From Pseudomonas asplenii (GTDB lineage: Bacteria; Pseudomonadota; Gammaproteobacteria; Pseudomonadales; Pseudomonadaceae): DNA of 64,000 bases. The position numbers were made by a program, and so were the translations under genes. Below the pieces are notes generated by a model. That model was not told where the DNA came from. It worked only from the letters and a program-made list of their open reading frames with translations, and did not search any database. The DNA is taken from the NCBI RefSeq assembly GCF_001293465.1, contig NZ_JSYZ01000016.1, forward strand, positions 62,001 to 126,000, written 5' to 3'. Positions 25,690 to 33,600 of this stretch are shown piece after piece; the first letter of the stretch is position 1; every line of letters starts with the position of its first letter.

Positions 25690-26634
25690 TCATTGGCCGC
25701 CGGTGCTGCCCAGGAAAGTCTGTCCTTCCTGCTTGCAGCAGCTGTAGGGGCGCCAGAGCGACCAGGCATAGGCGCCATCCGGGGCCTGCTGGTGAATGCC
25801 CGGTTCAGGGAAGGTGGCACAGGAGGCACTGGCCGTCGGCGTCAGTTGCTGCCACTTGCCCGTCAGCGCATCGGATTCACGCAACTCGCCGGCGGGCCAG
25901 TAACCGGGCTTGGCGAGTGCCAGCAGAGGGCGATAGACATGCACCTGCCCAGGGCGGGTCACGATGTCGCCGGCGCGCTGGGCCATCACCGCTGACGCCT
26001 TGTAGTCATCCGGCTGGTGCAGGAAACCACTGCGCGGATAGACGTTGCCCCACAGGTTCATCGACAGCCGACTGCCGACTTCGCGCATGCCAGGGACCAG
26101 CGACTGGGGGAATACACTCTCAGGAATGCCGTGGCGCCAGCCAATCGGGTCCAGGGTGCTGAGAAAATGGGGCATGTAAGGTGTTCCGGTACCCTCGCAG
26201 GTGTAGCCCGAACCGCTGGCGAAGGCGTTGAAGGCGGCGATGCCGGGATGACCGATCACGTCGACGTTCTTGAATACCGAGAGGCTGTTTTCGCGGGAGC
26301 TGTTGGTGGTGCCACTGCCGCCCCCCTGGGCACCGGAGGTTGGGGCGCTCAAGGCCCTGACCTCTGTCCAGGGGTTGTCGCCCGTGCTGGAATAGCTGGA
26401 AACCACCGCATCCGGCACGTAGTGCCGCACCTTGGCGGAGGTTTTGACACTGCAGCCGAAGTTAGTGCAACGCAGCCAGTAGCACACCCCCACGACCTGG
26501 TACTCCAGGCAATCGGGCGAGGATACCGTCGGGACGATGCTGGCGGTGTTCAAGGCAAAACTCAGGGTGCAGTAGGGCAGGGTCAGGAGGGCGGGCAACC
26601 AGCACCTGGCACCTCGATGAGAAACGCGTTGCAT
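25690..26634 (-). CDS. Integrating conjugative element protein, TIGR03756 (PFL_4710) family
   Basis: 314 residues with a signal peptide (WLPALLTLPYCTLSFA) and many cysteines (SSPDCLEYQVVGVCYWLRCTNFGCSVKTS, SGYTCEGTG, PYSCCKQEGQTF). It resembles TraU-like proteins of the GI-type T4SS and is named from memory of the PFL_4710 family. It directly precedes the TIGR03755 gene with overlapping codons, the canonical order PFL_4709-4710-4711; the 4709-type gene that should precede it is absent and an IS66 relic stands there instead. This suggests a truncated ICE remnant. Confidence 0.8.
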   Translation of the reverse strand: MQRVSHRGARCWLPALLTLPYCTLSFALNTASIVPTVSSPDCLEYQVVGVCYWLRCTNFGCSVKTSAKVRHYVPDAVVSSYSSTGDNPWTEVRALSAPTSGAQGGGSGTTNSSRENSLSVFKNVDVIGHPGIAAFNAFASGSGYTCEGTGTPYMPHFLSTLDPIGWRHGIPESVFPQSLVPGMREVGSRLSMNLWGNVYPRSGFLHQPDDYKASAVMAQRAGDIVTRPGQVHVYRPLLALAKPGYWPAGELRESDALTGKWQQLTPTASASCATFPEPGIHQQAPDGAYAWSLWRPYSCCKQEGQTFLGSTGGQ

Positions 26635-26749
26635 GACGAAGATCCGACTGGAAGAAAGGTGGATCTTCTGAAAAGCGCTGCACGTCTACCGCCTGAAAAC
26701 AGGTTTATGGCTGACTGTATTTGGAGGGGAGCCTGGTGCCCCATCCAGG

Positions 26750-27063
26750 CAAGCGCTGCACTCGATTGGCGGCTGGTACGAAGTCGAACGGCAGGCCAAA
26801 GACATGAGCGACGAAGATCGCTGGCGATTACGCCAGGAAATGGCGGTACCCATCGCTGAAAAGTTTCATGAGTGGATGCTGGTTCAGCGCGCACTTGTGT
26901 CCGAGGGCTCTGCTACGGCCAAGGCTCTGGATTACAGCTTGAAACGCTGGGTAGCGCTGACGCGCTACTTGGAGATGGTGCCGTGCCCGTCGACAACAAC
27001 GCCGTGGAGAACCGGATCAGTCCATGGGCGCTCGGTAGGTCGCCCTACGCCGCGAGCATTTGA
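26750..27063 (+). pseudogene. IS66-family transposase C-terminal relic (frameshifted)
   Basis: The main frame reads QALHSIGGWYEVERQAKDMS, DEDRWRLRQEMAVPIAEKFH and EGSATAKALDYSLKRWVALT, the C-terminal part of IS66 TnpC. Near 26971 the frame shifts to DGAVPVDNNAVENRISPWAL, which restores the conserved DNN motif. The first part and the other IS66 genes are gone. It lies upstream of the ICE remnant and may have removed the missing ICE gene. Confidence 0.8.
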
Positions 27064-27124
27064 AATTGCTCAGTTGTTGCCGCATAAATGGACGCACCTA
27101 TGTCATTACTCTTGAGAATCCTTG

Positions 27125-27282
27125 TAGGCTATGTACGAAATCGCTTGAAACTTGGTTATGCGGCGTTAAAAACCGGCTCGGAATGCTCATTTACTCCAGT
27201 AAAGTCGGGCGCGACCCCGGCCGTCCCTCGCCGGTTTTTGCCTTGCCTAACCTGCGTTTCAAACAATTTCGTACACAGCCTA
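27125..27282. repeat. MITE-like element with long terminal inverted repeats
   Basis: The ends are TAGGCTATGTACGAAAT at the left and ATTTCGTACACAGCCTA at the right. The inverted similarity extends about 50 bp inward (CTTGAAACTTGGTTATGCGG against the complement of GCCTAACCTGCGTTTCAA, then AAAACCGGC). The centre holds TTTACT-CC-AGTAAA. There is no coding capacity, so it must rely on a transposase in trans. Single copy in this window; it lies at the right edge of the island. Confidence 0.75.
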
Positions 27283-27405
27283 GCCTGCCATGAAATCGCC
27301 ATAACTGCCCGGCAAAGGTGCAAGACTGGCCGCGAAAGGTTTCCAGGCGGCCGTCAGCGCCAGGCCAGGTGCCGCGCGATCAGGCCATGTCGCCCGCAGC
27401 AGCCC

Positions 27406-27789
27406 TCAGGCACTCAAAGGCTCGGAAATCTCGATCAGGTTCAGGTCCGGGTCCCGCACATAAACCGAACGGATCGGTCCGGTCGCGCCGGTTCGCTGCA
27501 CCGGCCCCTCGACGATCGGCCACTGCTGCGCCTGCAGGTGCGCGATCACCGCGTCCAGCCCCTGGCTGGCGATGAAGCACAGATCCAGGGCTCCGGGCAC
27601 CGGTAGATGCGCCTTGGGCTCGAACTCCTGGCCGCGCACATGCACGTTGATCTTCTGGTTGCCAAAGCGAAACGCCAGGCGGCCCTGGCCAAAGGTTTCA
27701 AGGCTCATGCCCAGCACGCGAAGGTAGAAATCCTTGCAGGCCTCGACATCGAAAGTGGTCAGTACCAGGTGGTCCAGGTGATCGATCAT
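27406..27789 (-). CDS. VOC-family (glyoxalase-like) protein
   Basis: 127 residues, one VOC domain made of two babbabb modules: MIDHLDHLVLTTFDVEACKDFYLRVLGM at the start and SVYVRDPDLNLIEISEP near the end, with metal-ligand type His and Glu. Such proteins include glyoxalase I, fosfomycin/bleomycin resistance proteins and dioxygenases; this short form is often annotated VOC family protein. It is monocistronic, 55 bp from the next gene, and sits just outside the island. Its substrate is unknown. Confidence 0.9.
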   Translation of the reverse strand: MIDHLDHLVLTTFDVEACKDFYLRVLGMSLETFGQGRLAFRFGNQKINVHVRGQEFEPKAHLPVPGALDLCFIASQGLDAVIAHLQAQQWPIVEGPVQRTGATGPIRSVYVRDPDLNLIEISEPLSA

Positions 27790-27844
27790 TGCGTGCTCTC
27801 TTGGTTGAAAGGGATCGTCTGTCGACTGCGCGTCGATTCTGCGC

Positions 27845-28282
27845 TCATGCCCAACCCAGCGTCATCAGGTACAACACACCATAGCGGGCAGCCTTGGCCA
27901 AAGTGACGATCGCCAGGAAGCTCCACAAGGGCTCTCGCATCAGGCCGGCGACCACCGTCAGCGGGTCACCGATCACCGGCACCCAACTGAGCAACAGTGA
28001 CCACCGGCCATAGCGATGGTAGGTGCGCTGGACACTCTCCAGCCGTTGGCCGGACACCGGGAACCAGGCCTTGTCCCGCCAATGCTCCAGATAGCGCCCG
28101 AGCACCCAGTTCACCAACGAACCGGCGACATTGCCGACCGTGGCGACACACAGCAGGGCCAGGGCCGGGTGCTGCCCGGCCCAGAGCAGCGCGACCAGAA
28201 CGGCTTCCGATTGCAACGGCAGCAGCGTGGCGGCGCCGAAAGCCGAAATGAAGAGGCCGAGGTATCCGGTCGTTTCCCACAT
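27845..28282 (-). CDS. YqaA-like DedA/SNARE-associated membrane protein
   Basis: 145 residues with about four membrane segments (TGYLGLFISAFGAATLLPL, AVLVALLWAGQHPALALLCV, NVAGSLVNWVLGRYL, SLLLSWVPVIGDPLTVVAGL). The motif WVPVIGDPLTVVAGLMR matches the conserved region of YqaA within the DedA/VTT superfamily. These inner-membrane proteins are linked to membrane lipid handling and envelope homeostasis. It stands on the same strand as, and 81 bp after, a DUF1289 gene. Confidence 0.85.
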   Translation of the reverse strand: MWETTGYLGLFISAFGAATLLPLQSEAVLVALLWAGQHPALALLCVATVGNVAGSLVNWVLGRYLEHWRDKAWFPVSGQRLESVQRTYHRYGRWSLLLSWVPVIGDPLTVVAGLMREPLWSFLAIVTLAKAARYGVLYLMTLGWA

Positions 28283-28363
28283 GATCTCAACCCGTCGGAT
28301 CCGCAGCGCAGCCTGGCATTCGGCTACCCCACCGGCATTGGATGATTTGCCCGTGGAGACCCA

Positions 28364-28552
28364 CTAGCCCTTGTTTTTCTTCTTGTTGATGCTTTTCATG
28401 CGGGCGCTGGCCCGCTGCACCGTCGCCATCTTTTCCGGGCGTTTCATGCCACGCCATTTGCGGATTTCCTCGCGGGTGCGCCCGCAGCTCACGCACATTT
28501 CGCTGTTCAACTGGCACAGCGAAACGCAGGGGTTTTCAATGTCCTTCGCCAT
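28364..28552 (-). CDS. DUF1289 domain protein
   Basis: 62 residues. The small cysteine motif IENPCVSLCQLNSEMCVSCGRTREEIRKW is diagnostic of DUF1289 (four cysteines, probably metal-binding). The C-terminus is lysine-rich. It starts only 3 bp after the stop of the CDF metal exporter gene, so it is co-transcribed with it. Function unknown; the family is often found near Fe-S or metal-related genes. Confidence 0.85.
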   Translation of the reverse strand: MAKDIENPCVSLCQLNSEMCVSCGRTREEIRKWRGMKRPEKMATVQRASARMKSINKKKNKG

Positions 28553-28555
28553 GGA

Positions 28556-29485
28556 TCAGGCAGCCCGGTATTCGACCGTGAGGTGAGTCACCTCGTGGAC
28601 CGGCTTCAAGGCCTCGCGCACATCCTCGGCCGACAGCTCCGGGGAGCCCTGCACGCTGACGATCGCCGCCCGCGCCTCAGGCCCGACACGCCAGACATGC
28701 AGGTCGGTGATCCTGAGTTTGCCCGACTGGTCGAGCAACTCGCGGATCTCCTCGGCCACGTGCTCGTCGGTCCGGTCCAGCAGCACCGAAGCGGTGTCCT
28801 GCATCAGTACCCAGGCCCAGCGCGCGATGACGACGGCACCGACGATACCCATGACCGGGTCGAGCCAGACCCAGCCCAGGTATTTGCCGGCCAGCAGCGC
28901 GACGATGGCCAGGACCGAGGTGACCGCATCCGCCAGCACGTGGACATAGGCGGAGCGCAGGTTGTTGTCTTCGCCGTGGGCGTGTCCGTGATGAGGGTCA
29001 TGCCCGTGACGGTGCCCATGGCCGTGATCATGGCCGGCGCCGCCCGCCAGCAGCAGCGCGCTGACGATGTTCACCGCCAGGCCGATGACCGCGATCAGCG
29101 TGGCCGTGCCGAAGCGGACCTGGGTCGGCTCGAACAGGCGCATGAGCGATTCGATGCCGATCCCCAGCGAGATCAGGCCGAGAATCAGCGCCGAGGCGAA
29201 GCCGCCCAGGTCACCGACCTTGCCGGTGCCGAAGCTGTAGGCGGCGTTGCCGGCATGCTTGCGCGCGAACGCGTAGGCTGCCGCGGCGATGCCCAGGGCG
29301 CCGGCATGGGTCGCCATGTGAAAACCGTCGGCCAGCAACGCCATGGAGCCGGTGATGTACCCGGCGGCAATCTCACCGACCATCATCACGACGGTGAGGA
29401 TCACCACCCAGAGCGTACGCCGGGCATTGTCATCGTGGCCGGCGCCGAGGAAGTCGTGGCTGTGCAGAGAGTTCGTGGTGCTCAT
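28556..29485 (-). CDS. dmeF: DmeF-type cation diffusion facilitator (Co/Ni efflux)
   Basis: About 309 residues. The N-terminus HSHDFLGAGHDDNARRTLWV is typical of the DmeF branch of CDF proteins. Six membrane helices carry SMALLADGFHMATHAGALG with the Asp and His zinc/cobalt site, and YVHVLADAVTSVLAIVALL with the second half site. A histidine-rich loop follows TM4 (HDHGHGHRHGHDPHHGHAHG). Metal/proton antiport from cytosol to periplasm is the family role. The start was set at 29485, 7 bp after the RcnR/CsoR-type repressor gene, so the two form one metal-regulated operon. Confidence 0.88.
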   Translation of the reverse strand: MSTTNSLHSHDFLGAGHDDNARRTLWVVILTVVMMVGEIAAGYITGSMALLADGFHMATHAGALGIAAAAYAFARKHAGNAAYSFGTGKVGDLGGFASALILGLISLGIGIESLMRLFEPTQVRFGTATLIAVIGLAVNIVSALLLAGGAGHDHGHGHRHGHDPHHGHAHGEDNNLRSAYVHVLADAVTSVLAIVALLAGKYLGWVWLDPVMGIVGAVVIARWAWVLMQDTASVLLDRTDEHVAEEIRELLDQSGKLRITDLHVWRVGPEARAAIVSVQGSPELSAEDVREALKPVHEVTHLTVEYRAA

Positions 29486-29492
29486 GGCGACC

Positions 29493-29768
29493 TCACTTCG
29501 AGTAACGGCGAATGGCTTCGAGCAGGTCTTCAACCCCCTGCGCCCGCTCTTCGTCAGTGAGCCCCACCCGCGCGACATGCTCGCGGGCGTGGTCCTCGAT
29601 GATCTCGTCGAGCAACCCATTGATTGCCCCACGGGTCGCGGCCACCAGGTGCAGGGTCTTGGCGCACTCTGCATCGCCTTCCAGGGCACGTTCGATGGCC
29701 TGGACCTGGCCGGCGATGCGCCTGACCCGCTTGAGCAGGTCGTCCCGGTTGGATTTCATGTGCGACAT
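29493..29768 (-). CDS. RcnR/CsoR-family metal-responsive repressor (DmeR-like)
   Basis: 91 residues, all-helical. Counting from MSHMKSN, the expected RcnR metal ligands are all present at the expected positions: His3, Cys35, His60 and His64. This supports both the Ni/Co specificity and the start at 29768, since a start three codons later would lose His3. It is the first gene of the operon with dmeF and would repress it when metal-free. A G-rich operator-like sequence directly precedes the start codon. Confidence 0.9.
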   Translation of the reverse strand: MSHMKSNRDDLLKRVRRIAGQVQAIERALEGDAECAKTLHLVAATRGAINGLLDEIIEDHAREHVARVGLTDEERAQGVEDLLEAIRRYSK

Positions 29769-29771
29769 AGC

Positions 29772-29788
29772 ATACCCCCCTACCCTAT
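29772..29788 (-). promoter_or_regulatory. Predicted operator of the RcnR/CsoR-type repressor
   Basis: The minus strand reads ATAGGGTAGGGGGGTAT, a G-tract flanked by TA steps as in RcnR/CsoR operators. It ends 3 bp before the repressor start, so the G-tract would also act as the ribosome binding site. Specificity is inferred from the family; the exact consensus is not matched base for base. Confidence 0.6.
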
Positions 29789-29904
29789 ATTGAGGCGTAT
29801 GATGCCGCCCGGCTGCTCCCTTGGCAAGGCAACAATCCTCAAGGGCGAGTGAGGCCCCTGATCCAGACCGACATGGGCGGCAGAACCTGTCTGCCGCCCC
29901 CCAC

Positions 29905-31230
29905 TCAGTGGTTGTAGGCCCGCTCGTTATGCTCGGCCAGGTCCAGCCCCATCTCCTCGACGTGTTCGTCGGCACGCAGGCCGACCAGCAGCTTGACCAC
30001 CTTCAGAATGATCCAGCTGACCACGAAGCAATATATTGTGGTGAACAGCACGCCCTTGATCTGCGCGACCACTTGGCCGCCCAGGGTCACGCCTTCCACC
30101 AGGCCACCCAACGACGGCACGCAGAACACGCCGGTGAGCACCGCACCGATCATGCCGCCGATGCCGTGCAGGCCGAACACGTCCAGACTGTCGTCATAAC
30201 CGAGGCGTTTCTTCAGCACGGTGACGCTCAGGTAGCAGAACACCCCGCACAGCAGGCCGATCGCCAAAGCGCCGCCGACGCCGACATAGGCACAGGCCGG
30301 GGTGATGCCCACCAGGCCGGCCAGGGCGCCGCTGGCCAGGCCCAAGGCACTCGGCTTGCCGACCTTGAACCACTCGGTGAACATCCAGCCGAGAATGCCG
30401 GCACAGGCCCCCAGCTGGGTGTTGAGCATGACGATACCGGACAGGCCGTTGAGCCCCCCGCCCGAGCCGATGTTGAAACCGAACCAGCCGACCCAGAGCA
30501 TCGCCGCGCCGGTCATGGTCAGGCTCAGGTTGTGGGCCGGCATCGGCGCGTTGGCATAGCCCTTGCGCTTGCCCAGCATCAGGCAGGCCGCCAGCGCCGC
30601 GACGCCGGCATTGATGTGCACCGCGGTGCCGCCGGCGAAATCCAGCACGCCCCAGTTGTGCATCAAGGCTCCCGCGCCCCCCCAGACCATGTGCGCGATC
30701 GGGGCATAAACCAGGGTGAACCAGATCGCCATGAACAGCAGCGCCGCCGAGAACTTCATGCGTTCGGCGAACGCACCGGCGATCAGCGCCGGGGTGATGA
30801 TGGCGAAGGTCATCTGGAAGGTCACGAACACCCCTTCCGGAATGTCGCCGACCAGGCTGTCCGGGGTCATGCCGGCGAGAAACGCCCGGCTCAGGCCACC
30901 GACGAAGCTGTTGAAACTGACCTGCCCCTCGACCATGTTGGTGGTGTCGACCACCATGCTGTAGCCGAAGATCACCCACAGCACGCCGACCAGGCCGGCA
31001 ATGCCGAAGCACTGGGTGAACAGCGACAGCATGTTCTTGGCCCGCACCAGCCCGCCGTAGAACAGCGCCAGCCCGGGCAGGCACATGAACAGCACCAGGA
31101 CCGCCGCCGTGACCATCCAGGCGGTACTGCCGGTGTTCAGGGTCGGGGTATCGGCGGCCTGGGCCAGGGGAGCGCACGCGCCAAGCGCGAGCAGTGCGAG
31201 AAGGGATTTGCCGGGTAGACGATTCACCAT
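29905..31230 (-). CDS. amt: Ammonium/methylammonium transporter, Amt family
   Basis: 441 residues with a signal-like N-terminus (NRLPGKSLLALLALGACAPLAQAA) and 11 membrane helices. Signatures: FYGGLVRAKNMLS, YAPIAHMVWGG with the first pore histidine, DFAGGTAVHINAGVAA, and DVFGLHGIGGMIGAVLTGVF with the second pore histidine. It conducts ammonium and also methylammonium across the inner membrane. Usual Pseudomonas amtB follows glnK; here there is no PII gene, and the neighbour is the N-methylglutamate synthase/gmaS block, so import of methylammonium is the likely purpose. The start has AGGAGC upstream. Confidence 0.88.
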   Translation of the reverse strand: MVNRLPGKSLLALLALGACAPLAQAADTPTLNTGSTAWMVTAAVLVLFMCLPGLALFYGGLVRAKNMLSLFTQCFGIAGLVGVLWVIFGYSMVVDTTNMVEGQVSFNSFVGGLSRAFLAGMTPDSLVGDIPEGVFVTFQMTFAIITPALIAGAFAERMKFSAALLFMAIWFTLVYAPIAHMVWGGAGALMHNWGVLDFAGGTAVHINAGVAALAACLMLGKRKGYANAPMPAHNLSLTMTGAAMLWVGWFGFNIGSGGGLNGLSGIVMLNTQLGACAGILGWMFTEWFKVGKPSALGLASGALAGLVGITPACAYVGVGGALAIGLLCGVFCYLSVTVLKKRLGYDDSLDVFGLHGIGGMIGAVLTGVFCVPSLGGLVEGVTLGGQVVAQIKGVLFTTIYCFVVSWIILKVVKLLVGLRADEHVEEMGLDLAEHNERAYNH

Positions 31231-31566
31231 TTTCGAAGCTCCTGCAATGAGATGGAAAAGTGCCGGGCAGAAAGCGCTGTAAAGAGGTGTCGGGCCCTGG
31301 AGGCCTCTTTTCGTTGTAGGACTCGAAGCCTGGGGGAGGCTCCCGGGTTCCTGACCAGGCTCACGTGCCTGTTCGCGGATGAGTCCGGCGCCCCGATCGT
31401 TCCCACGCTCTGCGTGGGAACGATCAAAGCCCCTATGGTTTGAACGCCTGTTCGCGGCGGTGCGGCGTTCCGACAAGCCATGCTCCTACAGAGGGAGCAG
31501 GACTCCCGTTTTGCGTTCGGCGCTGTCCCTGTGGGAGTCGGCCTGCTGGCGCGGCTACGCCAGCGT
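31231..31566. repeat. Intergenic region with REP-like palindromes
   Basis: No gene is seen between amt and mgsC. It contains the perfect palindrome GATCGTTCCCACGC-TCT-GCGTGGGAACGATC at 31395-31425 (14-bp arms), a common Pseudomonas repeat. A second hairpin, GCTGGCG-CGGCTA-CGCCAGC (31545-31564), lies 2 bp beyond the mgsC stop and includes the REP-type GTGGGAGTCGGCCTGCTGGC context. The latter may stop or stabilise the mgs transcript. Confidence 0.7.
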
Positions 31567-32901
31567 CTAGTACTGCTGCCCGGGAATCCACGAGGTCCCG
31601 GCCAGCGGCACCCGGGCCATGGCCGCGGACTCCACGGTCAAGGCCACCAGGTCCTCGGGGTCGAGGTTATGCAGGTGGGACTTGCCGCAGGCACGGGCCA
31701 TGGTCTGCGCCTCCAGCACCAGGACACGCAAATAGTTGGCCAACCTGCGCCCACCCTCGACCGGATCCAGGCGTTTCGACAGTTCCGGGTCCTGGGTGGT
31801 GATGCCCGCCGGGTCACGGCCGTTCTGCCAGTCGTCGTAGAAACCGGCCGCCGAGCCGATCTTCTTCAACTCCTCGTCCAGCCGCGGGTGGTTGTCACCC
31901 AGGGCGATCAGCGCCGCCGTGCCGATGGCCACCGCGTCCGCGCCCAGGGCCATGGCCTTGGCCACGTCGGCCCCGTTGCGGATGCCGCCGGAGACGATCA
32001 ACTGCACCTTGCGGTGCATGCCCATTTCCTGCAGGGCCTGCACCGCCTGCGGAATCGCCGGCAGAATCGGGATACCGACGTGTTCGATGAACACTTCCTG
32101 GGTCGCCGCGGTACCGCCCTGCATGCCGTCGAGCACGATCACGTCGGCGCCGGCCTTTACCGCCAGCTTGACATCGTAATACGGGCGGCTGGCGCCGATC
32201 TTCACGTAGATCGGTTTTTCCCAGTCGGTGATCTCGCGGATCTCGGCGATCTTGATCGCCAGGTCGTCCGGGCCGGTCCAGTCCGGATGACGGCAGGCCG
32301 AACGCTGGTCGACACCGATCGGCAGGGTGCGCATACCGGCGACCCGCTCGGTGACCTTCATGCCCAGCAGCATGCCGCCACCGCCCGGCTTGGCGCCCTG
32401 CCCCAGGACGATCTCGATGGCGTCGGCCTTGCGCAGGTCGTCCGGGTTCATACCGTAGCGCGACGGCAGGTACTGATAGACCAGGTGCTGCGACTGCCCG
32501 CGCTCTTCCGGGGTCATGCCACCGTCTCCGGTGGTGGTGCTGGTGCCGGCGATGGTCGCGCCACGGCCCAGGGCCTCCTTGGCGTTGGCCGACAGCGCGC
32601 CGAAGCTCATGCCGGCGATGGTCACCGGAATCTTCAGGTGGATCGGCTTCTTGGCGAAGCGGTTGCCGAGAATCACATCGGTGCCGCACTTCTCGCGATA
32701 GCCTTCCAGCGGATAACGGGAAACGCTGGCGCCGAGCAGCAGCAGATCATCGAAATGCGGCAGCTTGCGCTTGGTGCCACCGCCGCGGATGTCATAGATG
32801 CCGGTTTCGGCGGCGCGCTGGATTTCCTGGATGGTCAGGCGATCGAAGGTGGCCGACTCGCGCAGCACCGGAGCGGCTTTCGGGGTAGTGGATTCACTCA
32901 T
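31567..32901 (-). CDS. mgsC: N-methylglutamate synthase subunit C (FMN-binding glutamate synthase-like)
   Basis: 444 residues. The domain is the FMN/Fe-S part of glutamate synthase: ITVAGMSFGALSANAKEALGRGA-type region (IPVTIAGMSFGALSANAKEA), TGDGGMTPEERGQSQHLVYQ, GQGAKPGGGGMLLG, IVLDGMQGGTAATQ, and IVSGGIRNGADVAKAMALGADAVAIGTAALIALG. With MgsA (amidotransferase-like) and MgsB (GXGXG) it replaces the single-chain glutamate synthase; in methylamine users this complex transfers a methylamino group to 2-oxoglutarate/glutamate to give N-methylglutamate. It follows mgsB by 15 bp. Assignment as glxD-like glutamate synthase subunit is the alternative. Confidence 0.82.
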   Translation of the reverse strand: MSESTTPKAAPVLRESATFDRLTIQEIQRAAETGIYDIRGGGTKRKLPHFDDLLLLGASVSRYPLEGYREKCGTDVILGNRFAKKPIHLKIPVTIAGMSFGALSANAKEALGRGATIAGTSTTTGDGGMTPEERGQSQHLVYQYLPSRYGMNPDDLRKADAIEIVLGQGAKPGGGGMLLGMKVTERVAGMRTLPIGVDQRSACRHPDWTGPDDLAIKIAEIREITDWEKPIYVKIGASRPYYDVKLAVKAGADVIVLDGMQGGTAATQEVFIEHVGIPILPAIPQAVQALQEMGMHRKVQLIVSGGIRNGADVAKAMALGADAVAIGTAALIALGDNHPRLDEELKKIGSAAGFYDDWQNGRDPAGITTQDPELSKRLDPVEGGRRLANYLRVLVLEAQTMARACGKSHLHNLDPEDLVALTVESAAMARVPLAGTSWIPGQQY

Positions 32902-32916
32902 GTTCTGGCTCCTGGA

Positions 32917-33600
32917 TCAGTAGGCGCTGGCGTTGTCGACTTTGAAGTTGTACAGCTGGCGGGCCGAACCGTAGCGCTTGAAATCGCTGGCCTTTTCGTT
33001 GAAACCGGCCTGGTTCAGCAGGGCCTGCAGCTCTTCGAGGTGTTCGGGGCGCATCTCCTTCTCGATGCAGTCCGAGCCCAGCGACTCGACCTTGCCCTTG
33101 ACGAAGATCTTCGTCTCGTACAGCGAGTCGCCCAGCGCATCGCCCGCGTCGCCGCAGACCACCAGGCGCCCGGCCTGGCCCATGAAGCAGCTCATGTGGC
33201 CGATGCTGCCGCCGACCACGATGTCGATGCCCTTCATCGAGATGCCACAACGGGCACCGGCGTCGCCCTCGATCACCAGCAGCCCGCCATGGGCGGTGGC
33301 GCCCGCCGCCTGCGAGGCACTGCCCTTGACCCGCACGTAGCCGGACATCATGTTCTCGGCGCAACCGACCCCGACGTTGCCATGCACGGTGATCGAGGCC
33401 TTCTGGTTCATGCCGGCGCAGTAGTAGCCGGCGTGCCCCTGGATATCCACGGACACCGTTTCGTTGATGCCGACCGCCAGGTTGTGCGCGCCGTTGGGGT
33501 GGGTGACCCGCCACTCTCGCTCTTCGAGCTGCCGGGCCTGGTCGTGCAGGGCCTGGTTCAGCTCACGCACGGTGCTGGCGGAAAGATCGATGGTTTTCAT
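32917..33600 (-). CDS. mgsB: N-methylglutamate synthase subunit B (GXGXG domain)
   Basis: 227 residues. A beta-helix GXGXG domain with repeated glycine turns (GHAGYYCAGMNQKASITVHG, NVGVGCAENMMSGYVRVKGS, GIDIVVGGSIGHMSCFMGQAG, GDAGDALGDSLY). In the fused glutamate synthase large chain this is the C-terminal domain; here it is a separate subunit (glxC-like). Its ATG overlaps the mgsA stop in an ATGA, showing translational coupling within the operon. Confidence 0.85.
   Translation of the reverse strand: MKTIDLSASTVRELNQALHDQARQLEEREWRVTHPNGAHNLAVGINETVSVDIQGHAGYYCAGMNQKASITVHGNVGVGCAENMMSGYVRVKGSASQAAGATAHGGLLVIEGDAGARCGISMKGIDIVVGGSIGHMSCFMGQAGRLVVCGDAGDALGDSLYETKIFVKGKVESLGSDCIEKEMRPEHLEELQALLNQAGFNEKASDFKRYGSARQLYNFKVDNASAY

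Noticed and set aside
31231..31300. Sigma-54 promoter before amt
   Set aside because: A GGCAC and a TTGC are present but the spacing is wrong for a -24/-12 promoter.
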